Source: an uncultured Lachnospiraceae bacterium (GTDB lineage: Bacteria > Bacillota > Clostridia > Lachnospirales > Lachnospiraceae). From it: a stretch of 33,862 bases of DNA. The stretch spans positions 1 through 33,862 of the forward strand of contig CAMNXA010000032.1 of assembly GCA_946566685.1 (NCBI GenBank). Direction: 5' to 3'. Both the position numbers and the translations under genes were made by a program. Below are positions 31,566 to 33,862 of the stretch, piece after piece. The number at the start of each line of letters is the position of its first letter. The stretch's first letter is position 1. Below the pieces are notes generated by a model. It was not told the origin of the DNA. It did no database searches and was given only the letters and a program-made list of their open reading frames with translations.

Positions 31566-32879
31566 TTAGCAATAACTGTTGAACATCATGCCGCTGTATG
31601 CGCTGGTGATATAAGGAGTGGCAAAGTTCTTGCCGGGATTCTTATATGCAACGATCACGTTGTTGACATAGTTCATCGGGTTCAATGATACCTGATTGGA
31701 TTTGCGCAGGATGGAATTGGTAAATCCTCTCATGGAAGAGAAGGCCTCTCTGGCGTCTTCGCTGGTGGCTTTCTGTCTGAATACATCGCTGTCCACTTCC
31801 AGGGTGCCGTCCAGATTTAAATTCAGCCCGGCCTGCGTCAGTCCTTTGGCATAGAGCCTTGCCACACTGCTCATCTCATTGAACAGGCGGTTGCTCTTGG
31901 GATGATTCTCACCATATTCCGAGACTGCCTGGAGGAAGGAGTTATATCCCCGCACCAGTGTGTTGATATTTTCAGCCAGGGATTCCACATCCGTCTTAAG
32001 GCCGATGGAAGCTGTCTCGCCTTCCTCACTGCTGACCCCTTTCAGTTGCAGATGATAAGTATTCTCTATGGTATAATGGTTCGAGGTAGAAGCAATCTCC
32101 TCGCCATTCACTACAAAAGAAGCATTCGTGGGTGGTGAAGCGATATAGTCAAGGCCAAGATAATCAACTGCGCCGGAGGCTTTACTGGTTCTGTTGTCGG
32201 ATATATGGAACTGATTGTATTTGCCGTTCTTTAAACCTGTAGCAGCAGATTCTATCCTGAGGCTGGAATTACCGTTGTCATCCCTTATGACCTGTGCAGT
32301 CATGCCGATGCCCGCATTGTTGATCAGACGGGACAGGCGATCTTGTACATCCCTGTTTGTATCCGTTGCCTTGATGCTGAACTGAAATTCATAACTGAGA
32401 TCATCTATACTCACATCGAAAGAGTAGGTATCCGGCGGGAGCGACACATTTTCCTCATCGGCAAGGAAACGTCCCATGTTAACCTGTGTGGAAGCCAGAC
32501 TCTTTACCTCGACCTCATAGGAAGGGGTATCGTCCATGGGTTTGGAGGAACCGATATAGGCAGCCGTAGCTATGTTCTCATTGCTGGAGTAAGCCACCTT
32601 TTTGTTTAAAAGTTCTTCCTCGTCCAGACCACCAAGGGAAGCGATCGTATTGCGCAGTTCCCTGGCATTTTCTTTCATGCCCACCGCAAAACGCTGAGAT
32701 TCCTTGCTGGTATCCAGAATAAATAGAGGGGACTCCTTATTCATTTTTACAATGGAATTGTATACACTGCGAAGTTCGCTCTTCTTATGCGTATCGTAAG
32801 GCGTACTCGACTTGGGCGCATAAGTGGTCAGATAAAAATTGTAGACATTTGTTAAATTATGAACAGAATTATAAGCCAT
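31566..32879 (-). CDS. FliD-like protein in a non-flagellar context
   Basis: 437 residues from MAYNSVHNLTNVYNFYLTTY, chosen because AAAGGAGG is 5-6 bases upstream; the longer frame lacks a site. The first 100 residues are unlike FliD. From about 120 the pattern matches FliD N-terminal/D2 parts: YEVEVKSLASTQVN, LSRLINNAGIGMTAQVI, RDDNGNSSLRIESAATGLKN. The region SLAENINTLVRGYNSFLQAV (about 300-320) matches the FliD C-terminal coil. No signal peptide is seen, as for flagellar export substrates. No other flagellar gene is in the window. It may be a filament cap paralogue or a divergent surface protein. A Cys ends the protein. Confidence 0.75.
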   Translation of the reverse strand: MAYNSVHNLTNVYNFYLTTYAPKSSTPYDTHKKSELRSVYNSIVKMNKESPLFILDTSKESQRFAVGMKENARELRNTIASLGGLDEEELLNKKVAYSSNENIATAAYIGSSKPMDDTPSYEVEVKSLASTQVNMGRFLADEENVSLPPDTYSFDVSIDDLSYEFQFSIKATDTNRDVQDRLSRLINNAGIGMTAQVIRDDNGNSSLRIESAATGLKNGKYNQFHISDNRTSKASGAVDYLGLDYIASPPTNASFVVNGEEIASTSNHYTIENTYHLQLKGVSSEEGETASIGLKTDVESLAENINTLVRGYNSFLQAVSEYGENHPKSNRLFNEMSSVARLYAKGLTQAGLNLNLDGTLEVDSDVFRQKATSEDAREAFSSMRGFTNSILRKSNQVSLNPMNYVNNVIVAYKNPGKNFATPYITSAYSGMMFNSYC

Positions 32880-33252
32880 AAGCCCCTCCTTTCTTCCATG
32901 AAATCTTCGCGGATGTCTTCTTGGGCTATCCATTGCCTGCAAAACATCGTTGAGGGCGTTTCTACCTATATATATTATCAGTAAATTATAGTCTTATTGT
33001 AACATTATACATAAGAGAAATGCAAGTATATATAAGGCTTTTTATGGACTTTTCCATCTATTTTTGGTATAAAAAAAGTGATTTATATATATATCGTAAA
33101 CTGGCTGCAAAATATAAAGAGGAAAAAGCAAAAAAAGTAATTTACCATCGTTAAAGTGAGAGAATTATCTGAGCGGCATATGGATATTGGCAGGGAAAAG
33201 ACAGAAAAATATTTGACATAATAAAAATATTTGACATAATGGGAAAAAGCGG
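32880..33252. other. AT-rich intergenic region between the FliD-like gene and rpmG
   Basis: It holds the upstream part of the FliD-like gene (minus-strand TATGTATAAT near 33000 is a possible -10, without a good -35), AT-rich stretches with short ATAT runs, and the 18-base tandem repeat at 33205-33240. No gene or structured RNA was recognised. Confidence 0.6.
33205..33240 (+). repeat. perfect 18-base tandem direct repeat with TTGACA boxes
   Basis: AAAAATATTTGACATAAT occurs twice in direct succession (33205-33222, 33223-33240). Each copy contains a TTGACA box; the first lies 16 bases before CATAAT of the second, so the duplication may create an extra promoter or a two-site operator upstream of rpmG. 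Confidence 0.85.
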
Positions 33253-33281
33253 TTGACTTCGTTTCGCGCATATGATATATT
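33253..33281 (+). promoter_or_regulatory. promoter of rpmG-secE-nusG
   Basis: TTGACT (33253-33258), 17 bases, TATATT (33276-33281) with TGA just before it (extended -10). The start near 33288 gives a leader of about 96 bases. Confidence 0.85.
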
Positions 33282-33383
33282 GTGTGAGCGAGATAAGATT
33301 TAGGTCTTTTTTTTATGCTTAAAAAATCGGGCGGGCCCGGTGATTACAGTAAATGAAGAGTAAATGCACGTGGAGGTAACAAG

Positions 33384-33533
33384 ATGCGCACAAGAATCAC
33401 ATTAGCATGTACAGAATGCAAACAGCGTAACTACAATACGACAAAGGACAAGAAGACTCATCCCGACAGGATGGAGACGAAGAAGTATTGCAGATTCTGC
33501 AAGAGACATACCCTGCATAAGGAGACGAAGTAA
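33384..33533 (+). CDS. rpmG: 50S ribosomal protein L33
   Basis: 49 residues, starting [20 protein letters not shown] after TGGAGG. Two C-x-x-C pairs (CTEC and CRFC) mark the zinc-binding form of L33. The end [10 protein letters not shown] is typical. It is a component of the large ribosomal subunit near the E site. Gene order rpmG-secE-nusG is common in Firmicutes. Confidence 0.97.
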   Translation: MRTRITLACTECKQRNYNTTKDKKTHPDRMETKKYCRFCKRHTLHKETK

Positions 33534-33570
33534 TCGTCTGTCACTCTTTCAGAGGGAAAGGAGAATAGCT

Positions 33571-33798
33571 ATGGGAGATTCTGCGAAATCAGCAAAATCG
33601 GACAAGACAGCTAAAACGGTCAAATTTTTTGACGGTGTGAAAGCTGAGTTTAAGAAGATCACCTGGCCGGATAAAGATGCCCTTTTGAAACAATCCGTGG
33701 CGGTTGTTATTATTTCCTTAGTAGTAGGAGCGATCATTACGATACTGGACTTCGGTTTGCAGTATGGTGTGGATTTTATTACCACATTCACATTTTAA
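33571..33798 (+). CDS. secE: preprotein translocase subunit SecE
   Basis: 75 residues. After a charged, Lys-rich N-terminus comes the amphipathic SecE element FFDGVKAEFKKITWPDKDAL (about 19-38), then a single membrane helix (about 43-62) with VAVVIISLVVGAIITILDFG. SecE clamps the SecYEG channel in the inner membrane. GGAAAGGAG lies before the ATG. It is cotranscribed with rpmG and nusG. Confidence 0.97.
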   Translation: MGDSAKSAKSDKTAKTVKFFDGVKAEFKKITWPDKDALLKQSVAVVIISLVVGAIITILDFGLQYGVDFITTFTF

Positions 33799-33839
33799 GC
33801 AGCTCCAAAACAGGTTGATAAGAGGCATGGAGGATTGGT

Positions 33840-33862
33840 ATGGCAGAAGCGAATTGGTATGT
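33840..33862 (+). CDS. nusG: start of transcription antitermination protein NusG (cut by the window end)
   Basis: The last 23 bases read MAEANWYV from an ATG with ATGGAGGATTGGT before it. The W-Y-V opening is that of NusG, and its place after secE is the conserved one. Confidence 0.9.

Overview
The window reads as the chromosome of a low-to-moderate GC Firmicute of the class Clostridia, most likely a Lachnospiraceae-type gut anaerobe. The reasons are strong AAGGAGG-type ribosome binding sites, Clostridia-style families (PPi-type phosphofructokinase, DegV, LytTR two-component genes, an orphan carboxyltransferase, UDP-galactopyranose mutase, TPR-tailed family 2 glycosyltransferases) and the conserved order rpmG-secE-nusG at the right end. 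The genus assignment is inference. No phage or complete transposon is visible.

Layout. 1-310: end of a tRNA cluster (His partial, Gln, Lys) plus a broken copy of a tRNA 3' end. 412-1776: MATE transporter. 1760-1953: tRNA-Leu with its own promoter and terminator. 2090-3620: an AT-rich two-gene module (HipA-like kinase plus DUF3037-like protein) beside the tRNA. 3697-6081: two small unknown genes and a membrane-anchored lipase-like hydrolase. 6142-12765: a complete type II-A CRISPR-Cas locus. The tracrRNA is on the minus strand, divergent from cas9. cas9-cas1-cas2-csn2 overlap one another, and an array of 7 repeats and 6 spacers (all 30 nt) follows csn2. 12766-13479: gene remnants and a small unknown gene. 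13594-14976: a second MATE transporter. 15050-16216: a yybP-ykoY (Mn2+) riboswitch with an overlapping terminator controls a CaCA cation exchanger. 16327-19602: two tandem GHKL sensor kinases and a LytTR response regulator; the second kinase has lost the phospho-acceptor histidine region. 19687-25523: DegV (minus), PPi-type phosphofructokinase, a LacI-family regulator and glycogen phosphorylase. 25672-27930: two paralogous glycosyltransferases (minus). 28233-29728: a small HTH protein and Glf. 29869-31485: a carboxyltransferase without partner subunits. 31566-32879: a FliD-like protein with no flagellar neighbours (minus). 33253-33862: promoter, rpmG, secE and the first codons of nusG.

How the parts work together. 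The CRISPR locus looks complete: effector, adaptation genes, a tracrRNA whose anti-repeat pairs with repeat positions 9-20 (11 of 12), a leader and an array with identical internal repeats. Carbon storage and glycolysis genes (glgP, PPi-PFK, LacI regulator) are clustered. Surface functions (Glf, glycosyltransferases, FliD-like protein) fill the right third. The most interesting points are the dense regulatory architecture between tracrRNA and cas9, the H-box-less kinase beside an intact paralogue, the riboswitch on the cation exchanger, the FliD-like protein in a non-flagellar context, and the HipA-like/DUF3037 pair beside a tRNA gene.
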